DNA of 8,498 nt from a candidate division CSSED10-310 bacterium (GTDB lineage: Bacteria > CSSED10-310 > JAFGDC01). The stretch is taken from positions 1 through 8,498 of the forward strand of contig JAFGDC010000512.1 of assembly GCA_016932295.1 (NCBI GenBank). The letters are read 5' to 3'. The notes beneath the pieces are model-generated. The model was not told the origin of the DNA, did no database searches, and saw nothing but the letters and a program-made list of their open reading frames with translations. This document shows, in pieces, positions 1-7,700 of the stretch (its first letter is position 1; every line of letters begins with the position of its first letter). The position numbers and the translations under genes were made by a program.

Positions 1-1170
1 GATGGCGGGGGCGGTATGCAGATACCATTCGCCCGTGTCCGGCACCGGAAACTCCACCCGGCTGTCCGCATGAGCCATGATGGCATGACGCGGCCAGAGA
101 CCTATGGACAATTCACCGGGTCCGAGTCCCAATCCGTCTGGAACGGTGGTCCACGTCACCGCCGCCGCGAAACGTTCCACCAGGTCACCTGCGGGCCGCG
201 CGGCACAGGCTGGTCCCTCCCGCTGATAGCCGTGCTCCGCCAGCCAGCGATTCAGGTGAAATCCAGCCAGCAGTGGACCGGCACCGTGATCGGACATCAC
301 CATGAATGTGGCGTCTGGATACAGGTCCAACATTCGGGCGAGACAGCGATCGAGGCGCTGGTAGATGGAGAGTATGGCGTTCTGAAGCCGGCTCTCCACG
401 TCCCGGCGGTGACGGGGATGGCGGCCGTCCATGTGACACCAGTAAAAATGCTGGACCTGGTCGGGGGTGGAGAAGACGCTGATGGCAAGCTGCCATGGTT
501 CGGTTTCCAGCAGAAACTGGAACATGGCGATGCGCTGGGTGAGGACCGCGTGCAGATCTTCCAGTACCGCCAGTTCCATGCCCGGTGCGAATCGTTCCCA
601 CGCCGCCGCCGGACGGTAACAGCCGAACCGCCGCGTCAGGGGTTCGCGGAGCCTGGCGGGATGGATGGCATCTCCAGCGTCCCGGGGGGTGAGCAGGCCG
701 CTGATCCACACGCCATCTATGGGTTTGGGCGGATAGGTCACCGGCACTCCCATGACCACCGGCCTGACTCCATGCGCCGCGCAGGTTTCCCAGAACGATC
801 CCGGGGCATCGCGACCGCTTACCATCGGTTGTTGCCGCTCATAGGAGAAGGGCAGCCGGTGATGGAAATCCAGTACTCCGTGGCGGGCCGGCGCCAGGCC
901 GCTCATGAAGGTGCTCCATGCCGGCGCGGTCATGGGTGGCATGGTGGACCGCAACCCTCCCCAGGCGCCCTCCCGGAGCACTCTCCGGAAGGCCGGGAGG
1001 AGTCCTTTCCTGGTCCATGGCACCAGCAGCCCCAGATCCGCTCCATCCAGCCCCAGGATGATCAGCCGCCGTTGCCCGTGTTGTGCGTCGCCGGCATGAG
1101 GCGTTCTTCCTTCCGAAGCACCAGCGGCGGATTGTCCGTTTCCCAGGAAGGTGTCGTCCCGCGGCTTCAT
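1..1170 (-). CDS. Type I phosphodiesterase / AP-superfamily phosphohydrolase (COG3379-like), C-terminus cut by window edge
   Basis: The frame is open for 390 codons and leaves the window at position 1 without a stop. The N-terminal region matches the alkaline phosphatase superfamily branch of predicted phosphohydrolases/phosphomutases. It has LIILGLDGAD (first metal Asp, D42), STMPPMTAPAWSTFMSG (likely nucleophile T81), DQVQHFYW (D237, H241) and VMSDHGAGPL (D294, H295), followed by FHLNRWL. The last metal His expected further along would lie outside the window. Such enzymes hydrolyse phosphomono- or diesters using two metal ions; the substrate here is unknown. Residues 1-33 are a polar leader before the first strand, with no signal peptide, so a cytoplasmic location is likely. 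The ATG overlaps the permease stop as ATGA and has no visible Shine-Dalgarno site, so reinitiation after the permease is likely. Homologues often sit in surface-polysaccharide clusters, which fits the neighbours. Confidence 0.9.
   Translation of the reverse strand, partial: MKPRDDTFLGNGQSAAGASEGRTPHAGDAQHGQRRLIILGLDGADLGLLVPWTRKGLLPAFRRVLREGAWGGLRSTMPPMTAPAWSTFMSGLAPARHGVLDFHHRLPFSYERQQPMVSGRDAPGSFWETCAAHGVRPVVMGVPVTYPPKPIDGVWISGLLTPRDAGDAIHPARLREPLTRRFGCYRPAAAWERFAPGMELAVLEDLHAVLTQRIAMFQFLLETEPWQLAISVFSTPDQVQHFYWCHMDGRHPRHRRDVESRLQNAILSIYQRLDRCLARMLDLYPDATFMVMSDHGAGPLLAGFHLNRWLAEHGYQREGPACAARPAGDLVERFAAAVTWTTVPDGLGLGPGELSIGLWPRHAIMAHADSRVEFPVPDTGEWYLHTAPAI
1167..1170 (-). other. ATGA stop/start overlap between permease and phosphohydrolase genes
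   Basis: On the minus strand the permease TGA and the next gene's ATG share bases as ATGA. The 20 nt upstream of this ATG contain no purine-rich ribosome site, so the downstream gene probably depends on termination-reinitiation. Confidence 0.85.
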
Positions 1171-2003
1171 ATGCGTTCAGCGAAGGATGGTTCCAGCACG
1201 TAGAATACATACCCGCCCAGCAGCAGCACCACCACCGCCGTCGCCAGGCTGCCCATCGCCATCCAGAGGTCGGGCAACGGGGTGCTCAGGAACGCCGCCC
1301 GGAAGAGCAGGACATGGAACGCCATCGGATTGAGCGCAAACAGCCACCGGAAGTGCTCCTGGACAAAACTCATCGGGTAGAAGATCGGAGTGAGATAAAA
1401 CCAGAAAGGCAGGATCACCTCGAGAATGTGCTCGATATCCCTGAATTTAACGGTCGCGGCCGAGAGGAAGAGTCCGAAACCGCACAGCATGAGCGTCTGG
1501 ATAACGAGCGCGATGGGTACCGCTATCAGGGAATCGGCCACATGGAGCCGGATGAGCCCGAAGATGGTGAGAACGGCGATGAACGCACCGAAAACGCTGA
1601 AGGTGAGGATGAAGGTTACGAGGTTGCTGAGGACCGCGGCGATGGGCAGCACGGTGCGTGGGACCTGGGCCTGCTTGATGAGATTGGGATTGATGACGAT
1701 GGCTTTGGCGGAGTCCATGAGGGCGCTGGAGAAGTAGTTCCAGGGCAGCAGGCCGCACAGCATGAAGATGGCGAAGTTGTCTATGTCGCCGATTCCCTTG
1801 ATCTTGAGAATCTGGGAAAAGACCATGTACAGAACCAGCATCATGACCAGGGGATTGAGCAATGACCAGAAGAATCCAAGGATGGAATTCTTATACCTGG
1901 TGCGGACGTTCTTCAGCACAAGTTGCTTGAGGATCTGCAGATAGATCGACCGCCGCCGCGGATCGTCAAGCTGGCGGCGTCCGGTGAAATCGTATATATC
2001 CAT
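1167..2003 (-). CDS. ABC-2 type polysaccharide export permease (Wzm/TagG family)
   Basis: This 278-residue membrane protein is of normal length for the family. It is the membrane half of an ABC exporter that moves polysaccharide, polyol phosphate or glycolipid across the inner membrane. A polar N-terminus (1-25) leads into the family signature LVLKNVRTRYKNSILGFFWS (28-47), then about six hydrophobic segments near 41-65, 77-95, 119-149, 157-182, 193-213 and 247-270. The typical late motifs WFYLTPIFYP (201-210) and LNPMAFHVLLFR (224-235) are present. The ATG at 2003 is preferred because the protein then begins just before the conserved region; the frame runs on upstream only inside the previous gene. 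That gene's TGA ends 2 nt before this ATG, so translation is probably coupled. The partner ATPase (Wzt/TagH-like) is not in the window. The substrate is inferred from family and context only. Confidence 0.93.
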   Translation of the reverse strand: MDIYDFTGRRQLDDPRRRSIYLQILKQLVLKNVRTRYKNSILGFFWSLLNPLVMMLVLYMVFSQILKIKGIGDIDNFAIFMLCGLLPWNYFSSALMDSAKAIVINPNLIKQAQVPRTVLPIAAVLSNLVTFILTFSVFGAFIAVLTIFGLIRLHVADSLIAVPIALVIQTLMLCGFGLFLSAATVKFRDIEHILEVILPFWFYLTPIFYPMSFVQEHFRWLFALNPMAFHVLLFRAAFLSTPLPDLWMAMGSLATAVVVLLLGGYVFYVLEPSFAERI

Positions 2004-2005
2004 GA

Positions 2006-3121
2006 TCAACTCACGCGGGCCGCCCAGGCTTTCGCCAGGGCGCTCCTGAGCCGCTGGTTTTCCATGAACACCGGGACGCAGCAACGGGCGCAGAATTCAG
2101 CCAGTATCTTTTTCAGAAGCCGTTTCCGGACAGCGGTGAAGACCGGTCCGTACCAGATCTCCTCCAGCGAGCGCAGGGTCGCATCATCGCCGCCCCTGCC
2201 GCCGAACACGCTGCATGGACCGGTTTCACCCTCCGGCAGGATTATCAGGTTGTAGAAGGGTTCATAACACGGCGCTGACAAGAATGGGTTCGCATCCGAC
2301 GCGTGGTCTGAGTCCTCCATGCGTTCCCTGATCACCTCATCCATCCGGTTGGATTTTTCCACCAGTTCACCATCGCGAAACTCTCCCACGTTGGTCCATA
2401 TGTTCAAACGCTCCGCTTCCTCCATCGCCGCGGCGATGAACGGCTGCATGCGCCGCCTTCCTTCCTCGTCGATCCTGATTGCCTCTCCCGCATCGGAGAA
2501 CACCGTCATGGGTTGGACGCTCACGGCATGACAGTCGTGTTCGGCGGCGAATCGCATCAATGCCGGTAGTTCGCGGTAATTGAGGGTGGTGAGGACCGTG
2601 TTGAACCTGAGCAGGGGTAGTTCGGTGCGCTGCCGTTGTTTGCTTCGGTTCAGGCGGCGGATGGCGCGCCGCGCCTTCCTGAAAGCGCCGCTCGTGCCAC
2701 GCATCCTGTCATGGATCGATCGCCGCGGCGCATCGATGCTGATCGTCAGGTTGTCCCATCCCATCTCCACCAGCTCATCGAGCCACACGTCACGAAGCAG
2801 GGTGCCGTTGGTGATGATCAAACCGCGCAGGCGAAGCTCTTTGATCCGGCGCATCAGTTCCATGACCAATGGACCCCTGGTGAAAGGCTCGCCACTGCCG
2901 GGAATTCGGATTTCCCGCACATCGAGCGCGGCCGCCTCGTCCACGATCTGAAGCAGTCTTTGGCCGGAGAGTTCGCGCCGGCTGTCGAAGCTCTGGACGG
3001 AGCGTTGCCAGCAGGAGAGGCAGCGCAGGTTGCACAGGTTGGTGACATTTAGCTCGACGGTCACCGGTCCCCGGGCTGTACCGGCGGCCCAATCCAGTAA
3101 CCTCGCTACTTTTTCCTCCAC
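2006..3121 (-). CDS. Radical SAM protein with four-cysteine SPASM/twitch-type C-terminus (second of a tandem pair)
   Basis: This 371-residue radical SAM enzyme should cleave S-adenosylmethionine at a [4Fe-4S] cluster held by C30, C34 and C37 (NLCNLRCLSCWQ). IPGSGEPF (73-80) is the GGEP-like SAM-binding segment, and LIITNGTLL (101-109) and LTISIDAP (125-132) are typical barrel strands. The C-terminal region has C285 (CYEPF), C303 (GPCSVF), C344 and C347, with SLEEIWYGPVF between, as in SPASM/twitch domains that hold an auxiliary cluster; C348 is an extra Cys. Four ligands suggest one auxiliary cluster rather than two. The start is the GTG at 3121: GAGGAG lies 4 nt upstream inside the end of the preceding gene, whose TGA is 1 nt away. 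Upstream in-frame ATGs would overlap that gene by about 100 nt. It is a paralogue of that neighbour but lacks its tail. The substrate is unknown; no precursor peptide was found nearby. Confidence 0.9.
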   Translation of the reverse strand: MEEKVARLLDWAAGTARGPVTVELNVTNLCNLRCLSCWQRSVQSFDSRRELSGQRLLQIVDEAAALDVREIRIPGSGEPFTRGPLVMELMRRIKELRLRGLIITNGTLLRDVWLDELVEMGWDNLTISIDAPRRSIHDRMRGTSGAFRKARRAIRRLNRSKQRQRTELPLLRFNTVLTTLNYRELPALMRFAAEHDCHAVSVQPMTVFSDAGEAIRIDEEGRRRMQPFIAAAMEEAERLNIWTNVGEFRDGELVEKSNRMDEVIRERMEDSDHASDANPFLSAPCYEPFYNLIILPEGETGPCSVFGGRGGDDATLRSLEEIWYGPVFTAVRKRLLKKILAEFCARCCVPVFMENQRLRSALAKAWAARVS

Positions 3122-3122
3122 G

Positions 3123-4526
3123 TCACTCCTCGAGCCCCGGTGTCCGCCGGCCCACCACCCGGCACACGCGGCGATACATGGCATACAGAGGTGATCGGGT
3201 GAGTCGTTCATAGCTTTGGTGATCGCCATCAAGCGCCATGATCCTGCTCTGGGTCTTCATGATTTCGTTCTCCAACCAGGCGACCTGCTCATTCTGGTTG
3301 ATCATGCGCCGCTGCAGGCGCTCTCGTTCCTTCACATCGCTCGGCACGGCTCTGACATCGGGCAGTTCGATGATGTCTTCGGCCGGCGCCGGTGGGAGGG
3401 TTTCGCCGCGCGGCAGATCCGCGCCCATTTCAAGCAATCGATCCCTGATGAGCCGGTTATGGCGCACCATGCCCGCGGCGCAGGTGGCGCAGTAGCCGGG
3501 CAGGCGCTTGTCCATGAGCTGTTCGCGGATTTCCTGGAAGTACCGGCCGTACCAGATGTCCTTGAGGCTGCTGTCGTGGACACTGATATAGTCGTCGTCG
3601 TCATTGAGGCGGCAGGGCACGACGTGGCCGCTGGCGCGGATTTCCATGTTCAGCCAGGGCTCGAAGCACGGCGTGTTGAGGAATCGATTGGCATAGTCCG
3701 CCTCTACGTCATGCGACATCTGATCGGCGATGTCACTCTTGTCCACCAGTTTTGATCCGACCATCTTGCGCAGGTTGGTGTGCAGACCGAGACCGGCCGC
3801 CAGTTCCAGCACCGCGGGAAGGAGAGACTGGAACCGCCCGATGTGTTCCGTGCTCATGCGAAGGTGCTGAAACTCATCGCTCCAGACGGTTATGGGTTCG
3901 GCGTCGAGGGCAAAGCAACCCAGGTCGTGCGCCAGCCGGACCATGTCATCCATGCGGTCGTAGTTGAGCGTATTGATGACAGTATGGAAGCTGTAGCGCG
4001 GCACGTCCGAGTCGAGCTTTTTCATCCACTCCTTGAAGGCACGCATGGCGCCGGTGGCGGCGGCGAAAGCGCCGGATTTCCCCACCAGGTGGTCATGGAT
4101 ATCGGCGGTCGGGCCCTCGAGGCTGATGAGAATTTGATCCCACCCGATACGCACCAGTTCCTCGATCATCTCCGGTTGGAACAGGGTGCCATTGGTGGTC
4201 AGGCAGCCGTACATACCCAGTTCCTTTATGCGGCGCATGAGCTTCATGGTCATCTTCGGTTTGATCATGGGCTCCCAGCCGCCGGCGATCTGCCATTCCC
4301 TGACGCCCAGTTCCGCCGCCTCGTCCACTATCTCCAGCAGCCGTTTTTCATCCAGCGGTGTACGATAGGCAGCATACCCCAGTCGTTTCTCGTCCCTGGT
4401 CCAGCAGAACACGCAGGCCAGATTACAGGCATGGGTGGGTTCCAGATCTATCTTCCATGGCGGCGACGGCACCCCCCTCGACCATTTGTACAATCGCATC
4501 AACTTTTCGGCATGTAACTCGCTCAC
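3123..4526 (-). CDS. Radical SAM protein with four-cysteine SPASM/twitch-type domain and helical C-terminal tail (first of a tandem pair)
   Basis: This 467-residue protein is the first gene of the operon. THACNLACVFCW gives the cluster cysteines C34, C38 and C41, and IAGGWEPM (80-87) is the SAM-binding segment. LTTNGTLF (109-116) and ILISLEGP (132-139) are barrel strands. The auxiliary cysteines C287, C305, C346 and C349 have exactly the spacing of the downstream paralogue, with SLKDIWYGRYF between. Beyond about residue 355 is a roughly 110-residue extension absent from the paralogue: a Pro-rich stretch (373-395), a charged helix or coiled coil (397-432), then a basic tail with RLTRSPLYAMYRRV. 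The tail recalls ends seen on glycosyltransferases in polysaccharide clusters, which is only a resemblance. The start is GTG at 4526 with GGGAGG 5 nt upstream; the open frame upstream of it crosses the promoter region and does not look like protein. The reaction and substrate are unknown. Confidence 0.9.
   Translation of the reverse strand: MSELHAEKLMRLYKWSRGVPSPPWKIDLEPTHACNLACVFCWTRDEKRLGYAAYRTPLDEKRLLEIVDEAAELGVREWQIAGGWEPMIKPKMTMKLMRRIKELGMYGCLTTNGTLFQPEMIEELVRIGWDQILISLEGPTADIHDHLVGKSGAFAAATGAMRAFKEWMKKLDSDVPRYSFHTVINTLNYDRMDDMVRLAHDLGCFALDAEPITVWSDEFQHLRMSTEHIGRFQSLLPAVLELAAGLGLHTNLRKMVGSKLVDKSDIADQMSHDVEADYANRFLNTPCFEPWLNMEIRASGHVVPCRLNDDDDYISVHDSSLKDIWYGRYFQEIREQLMDKRLPGYCATCAAGMVRHNRLIRDRLLEMGADLPRGETLPPAPAEDIIELPDVRAVPSDVKERERLQRRMINQNEQVAWLENEIMKTQSRIMALDGDHQSYERLTRSPLYAMYRRVCRVVGRRTPGLEE
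3126..3131 (-). promoter_or_regulatory. Ribosome binding site deciding the GTG start of the second radical SAM gene
   Basis: GAGGAG on the minus strand also encodes the last two Glu codons of the upstream gene. It is followed by TGAC and then GTG, so the stop codon lies between ribosome site and start. This supports the GTG at 3121 and tight coupling. Confidence 0.7.
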
Positions 4527-4531
4527 CGTGA

Positions 4532-4537
4532 CCTCCC
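4532..4537 (-). promoter_or_regulatory. Ribosome binding site for the first radical SAM gene
   Basis: GGGAGG on the minus strand lies 5 nt before the GTG at 4526. It is the only strong Shine-Dalgarno match near the N-terminus and fixes this non-ATG start. Confidence 0.75.
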
Positions 4538-4554
4538 GAATGAACTCCCTTATT

Positions 4555-4581
4555 AGTATACAAACCAGCGGCGACAGGCAA
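4555..4581 (-). promoter_or_regulatory. Candidate sigma70-type promoter for the radical SAM / exporter operon
   Basis: On the minus strand TATACT (4560-4555) matches the -10 consensus at five of six bases. TTGCCT (4581-4576) is a partial -35 with a short 15-nt spacer. Transcription would start near 4548, leaving a short leader with the ribosome site. The short spacer and partial -35 lower the confidence. Confidence 0.4.
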
Positions 4582-4620
4582 GCGGGTGATACGGAATGAG
4601 CCCGGCGGCACCCTCGTTTT

Positions 4621-4649
4621 TTTAAAATCTTGAAAAAAGCCGTGATTAT
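4621..4649 (+). promoter_or_regulatory. Weak candidate promoter for the secreted C11-like protein
   Basis: TTTAAA (4621-4626), a 17-nt spacer and GATTAT (4644-4649) each match the sigma70 consensus at four of six bases. The -10 overlaps the 16-bp palindrome. The leader to the start codon would be about 120 nt. An alternative -35, TTGAAA at 4630, lacks a good -10 at the right distance. Confidence 0.25.
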
Positions 4650-4661
4650 TGCTAGCAATAA
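4646..4661. promoter_or_regulatory. Perfect 16-bp palindrome, possible operator
   Basis: TTATTGCTAGCAATAA is identical on both strands and sits in the divergent intergenic region, overlapping the candidate plus-strand -10 and about 90 nt upstream of the candidate minus-strand promoter. A dimeric helix-turn-helix regulator could bind it and affect one or both directions. No regulator gene is in the window. Confidence 0.4.
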
Positions 4662-4766
4662 GGTAGATCGCGATTCGTGTCTGTGGGACGGATCGCATGC
4701 AGCGGAGGTGAAAGAAGTGAGGAAGGGTTTAGTGGCTAAGGGAATACGTGTGGCGCATCGCACTCC

Positions 4767-4770
4767 GGAG
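4767..4770 (+). promoter_or_regulatory. Ribosome binding site for the secreted C11-like protein
   Basis: GGAG followed by a 6-nt spacer leads to the ATG at 4777. This supports starting the protein directly at its signal peptide rather than at the TTG 147 nt upstream in the same frame. Confidence 0.65.
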
Positions 4771-4776
4771 TACGTA

Positions 4777-7700
4777 ATGAAACGAGGAATGGCGGTCGGC
4801 CTTGCGGTGATTCTTTTAACAGGGCTGGCGATGACTTCAGAGGTGGCGGCTCAGCGCAACGCCAAATGGACCATGATCATGATTGTCGCCGGCAATTATG
4901 ATTCCATGCAGGAAAAATTGGAACTCGTGGGAGCCAGCAGCGACGTCAATGTGATCGTCCTGCATGATCCTTACGGATTGAACAACTCCTTTGCCTACCG
5001 GATGCCCAACGGGCCCGGCGCCGCCATCCCTATACCCCTGAACCAGATTTTCACGAATCCGGGTCAGGAAATAGCCATTGCCGACCGGTACGTGCTGGAC
5101 GAATTCCTCGATTACGTACAGACGACATACCCAGCCGATCATTATCTGCTTTCGTTACGCGGCAATGAGGATTTTTACTCATTCATCGAGGACCGGGACG
5201 ACGGAGAAGGGCGGAAAAACGAAGCGGCGCGCACCGACGATCGGTACGACGGGATCACCATCGTCAATTTCGAATGGGTGATGCAGCAGTTCGTCGCCAG
5301 GAACGGCGGTCAGAAGTGCGATATACTCCATTTCGGTCTGTGTCTCAGCGGAGTTATCGACTGGATTTACGAGATGGCGGACTACTGCGACTATTTCGTG
5401 GGTACCGAGCATAATTCCAATCCACCGGTGGCGGCTTACTGGCGCAACTACCGATACGCCTGGGAGATGACCACCGATCCGGATATCACTCCTGAATACC
5501 TGGCGACAAGGATGGTGGAGATTTTCCTGAGCCATGCCTATGATGGATACCACACCGATGAGCCGGCCACGGCCTCGGCGATCGATCTGAGTGCCATGCC
5601 GGCCTTTTCCGGGGCGATTTCACAGGTGTTCACCAGGCTGCGGCAGATCATGTCCACGCACGACGAGGACATCCTTCGGGCCATCTCCGAGACCGAGAGG
5701 TTCGGCTACTATCGTCGTCTCGATATCCGGCATTTCTTGGAAAACCTCGTGCGACTGGTGGACGACGCGCAACTGCGTACGAACGCGAACCTGGCCATGG
5801 CGGCTTTCGATAACCTGATAGTCGAGGAGCGGCATGAGCATTTCCGGGATGCCAATGGCATCATGATCCCGGTCCTCAATTATTCCCGCTGGAACAGCGA
5901 GGTCGGTTCAAATTATCTGGCCCGGTATGGTACGTTCGCCGAGGACACCGGGTTTGATGATTTCATGGATGCATTGCCCATGCCGTCGGCGCCGGTATCG
6001 GGACTCCTGATCACGGAGATCAATCCGTATCCGATGGTGAGTTCCGGGACCAACGGCGACCGGGTGGAAATCTACAACAAGGGTTCCTATGCCGTCGATT
6101 TGCGCGGTTTGAGCATCGATGATCTGGATGCCGGGCGGATGTATGCCTTCGTCGATGGGGACGATGTCAATCACATCGCGGCGGTGCTGCAGCCGGGCGA
6201 GTTCGCCGTGGTGCGGCTGCGCCGGGCGGGGGCGAATCCCTATCCGTCGCCGGCGGACGCGGAGGTGATCGAGCAATCCTATGGCGTGGATATCATCAGC
6301 TACATCGCCGGTGAACGAACCATTCTGTCCGATCATGACGACCAGGTGGTGCTCATGGATCGTGACTATGTGCTCGATGCCGTTGCCTGGCACAACGGCA
6401 GCGGCTCCAGCAGCGGAATCGAAGCGGTCAACCTGGAGAGGCTGGTGGAGCTGGAAGTCTGGCAGGGCGCCGCAGACATCGCCCAGCATTATTTCATGAG
6501 CAATTTCCTGGACGGAAACACCTATGAATCGGATTCGCTGGATTTTGGTTATATAGCCGGCAGTGAACCTGGCTCGATCCAACGATGCTATAACGGGCTT
6601 TATTTTTCTGAAGGCGCGCTGGGTGCCGACAGTTCAGCCAATTTCTGCGTGTGCCGCAACACCAACCTCGGCACCTTCACTCCAACGGGACAGTCCTTCG
6701 AACCCCGATCCACCCCCAATCTGCTTATCACCGAGGTCGCTCCCAACATCACCGCTACATCCTCCAGCGGTGACAAGATCGAAATCTACAACCTCGGACC
6801 GGAGGTGGTGGACCTCTATGACGTGGTGCTCTCCGATCTCGATCCGGGCGAACACGAAGAGGATCTCTGCGGCGAGGAAATCCAGATCGTGACGGATGAT
6901 ATTGGACCTGATCAGGTGCTGCTCTATACCGGTTACATGGTGGTGGTGGAACTGCTGACCGACGGCGCGGCCGCGCAGCCGGCTCCGCAGCAGACCACCT
7001 ACGGTTGGCTCGTCAAGGTGCGTGCCGGAGAGCAGTTCAATGTCCGGGGTGACCATGTGGCGCTTCTCAATCGTGACGGCGGGGACCTCATCGACTCGTT
7101 GGTGTATGCCAACAACGATTTGAGTGAGTTCGATTCGGACTCGGCCAAGATGGATTTCGTCATGGATATGGATGCGCTGACCCAAACCCACGGCGGCTTC
7201 GGATTCGTTCTGAACGGAGGCAATGCCTGGACCGGTGCGAATCATCACCAGGGACAGGCGCTGGATGCGGCATTCACCGCCGTGGTTGGCACCTGCGTGC
7301 GCTTCCCATGGGGACAAGACGAAGGCGGCTCTATCCAGAGAACCCTGCAGAACAGTCAATTCCGGCAGGGTAATCCGGACAGCGCGGCAATCTTTACCAC
7401 CAGTCAGAGCACCACCTTCGGCGTCCTGCCCGGAGCGCCACCCGCCACCGCCACGCCGACCCCCACCGGTACGGCGCCCACCCCTACCCCGACTCCTTTC
7501 ACCACCGCCACCCCTTCCAACGTGGAATGCTCCATCTACACAAACCAGGGACATTACCGGCCCAACGACCTGTTCGTACTGTCCACGTCGATACTCAATA
7601 CAGGCAACCAGGTGACCGTCGACGAATACATCATCCTGGATGTGTGGGGAGAGTATTGGTTCTGGCCCAACTGGGGACAGGATCTCAATTTCATGACCAG

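Noticed and set aside
16..1203. Plus-strand open frame of 395 codons
   Set aside because: It lies antisense to the phosphohydrolase, whose motifs are unmistakable. Its translation is rich in His, Pro, Arg and Gly without any domain.
1083..1865. Plus-strand open frame of 260 codons with very acidic translation
   Set aside because: It is the complement of the hydrophobic permease; antisense of hydrophobic codons yields this charged composition.
4583..4623. T run after a GC-rich segment, possible terminator
   Set aside because: Only a four-pair stem with a long loop can be formed before the T run, and no plus-strand gene ends there.
4630..4776. N-terminal extension of the secreted protein from a TTG codon
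   Set aside because: It would add 49 residues in front of a clear signal peptide. The TTG has no ribosome site and the stretch holds the palindrome, whereas the ATG at 4777 has GGAG at good spacing.
4527..4776. Possible RiPP precursor peptide for the radical SAM enzymes
   Set aside because: No short frame with its own ribosome site and a leader/core layout was found in this gap; the frames present are extensions or antisense of the flanking genes.
6634..7554. Minus-strand open frame of 306 codons
   Set aside because: It is antisense to the lamin-tail repeats and linker; its Arg/Gly-rich start is the complement of the Pro/Thr codons.
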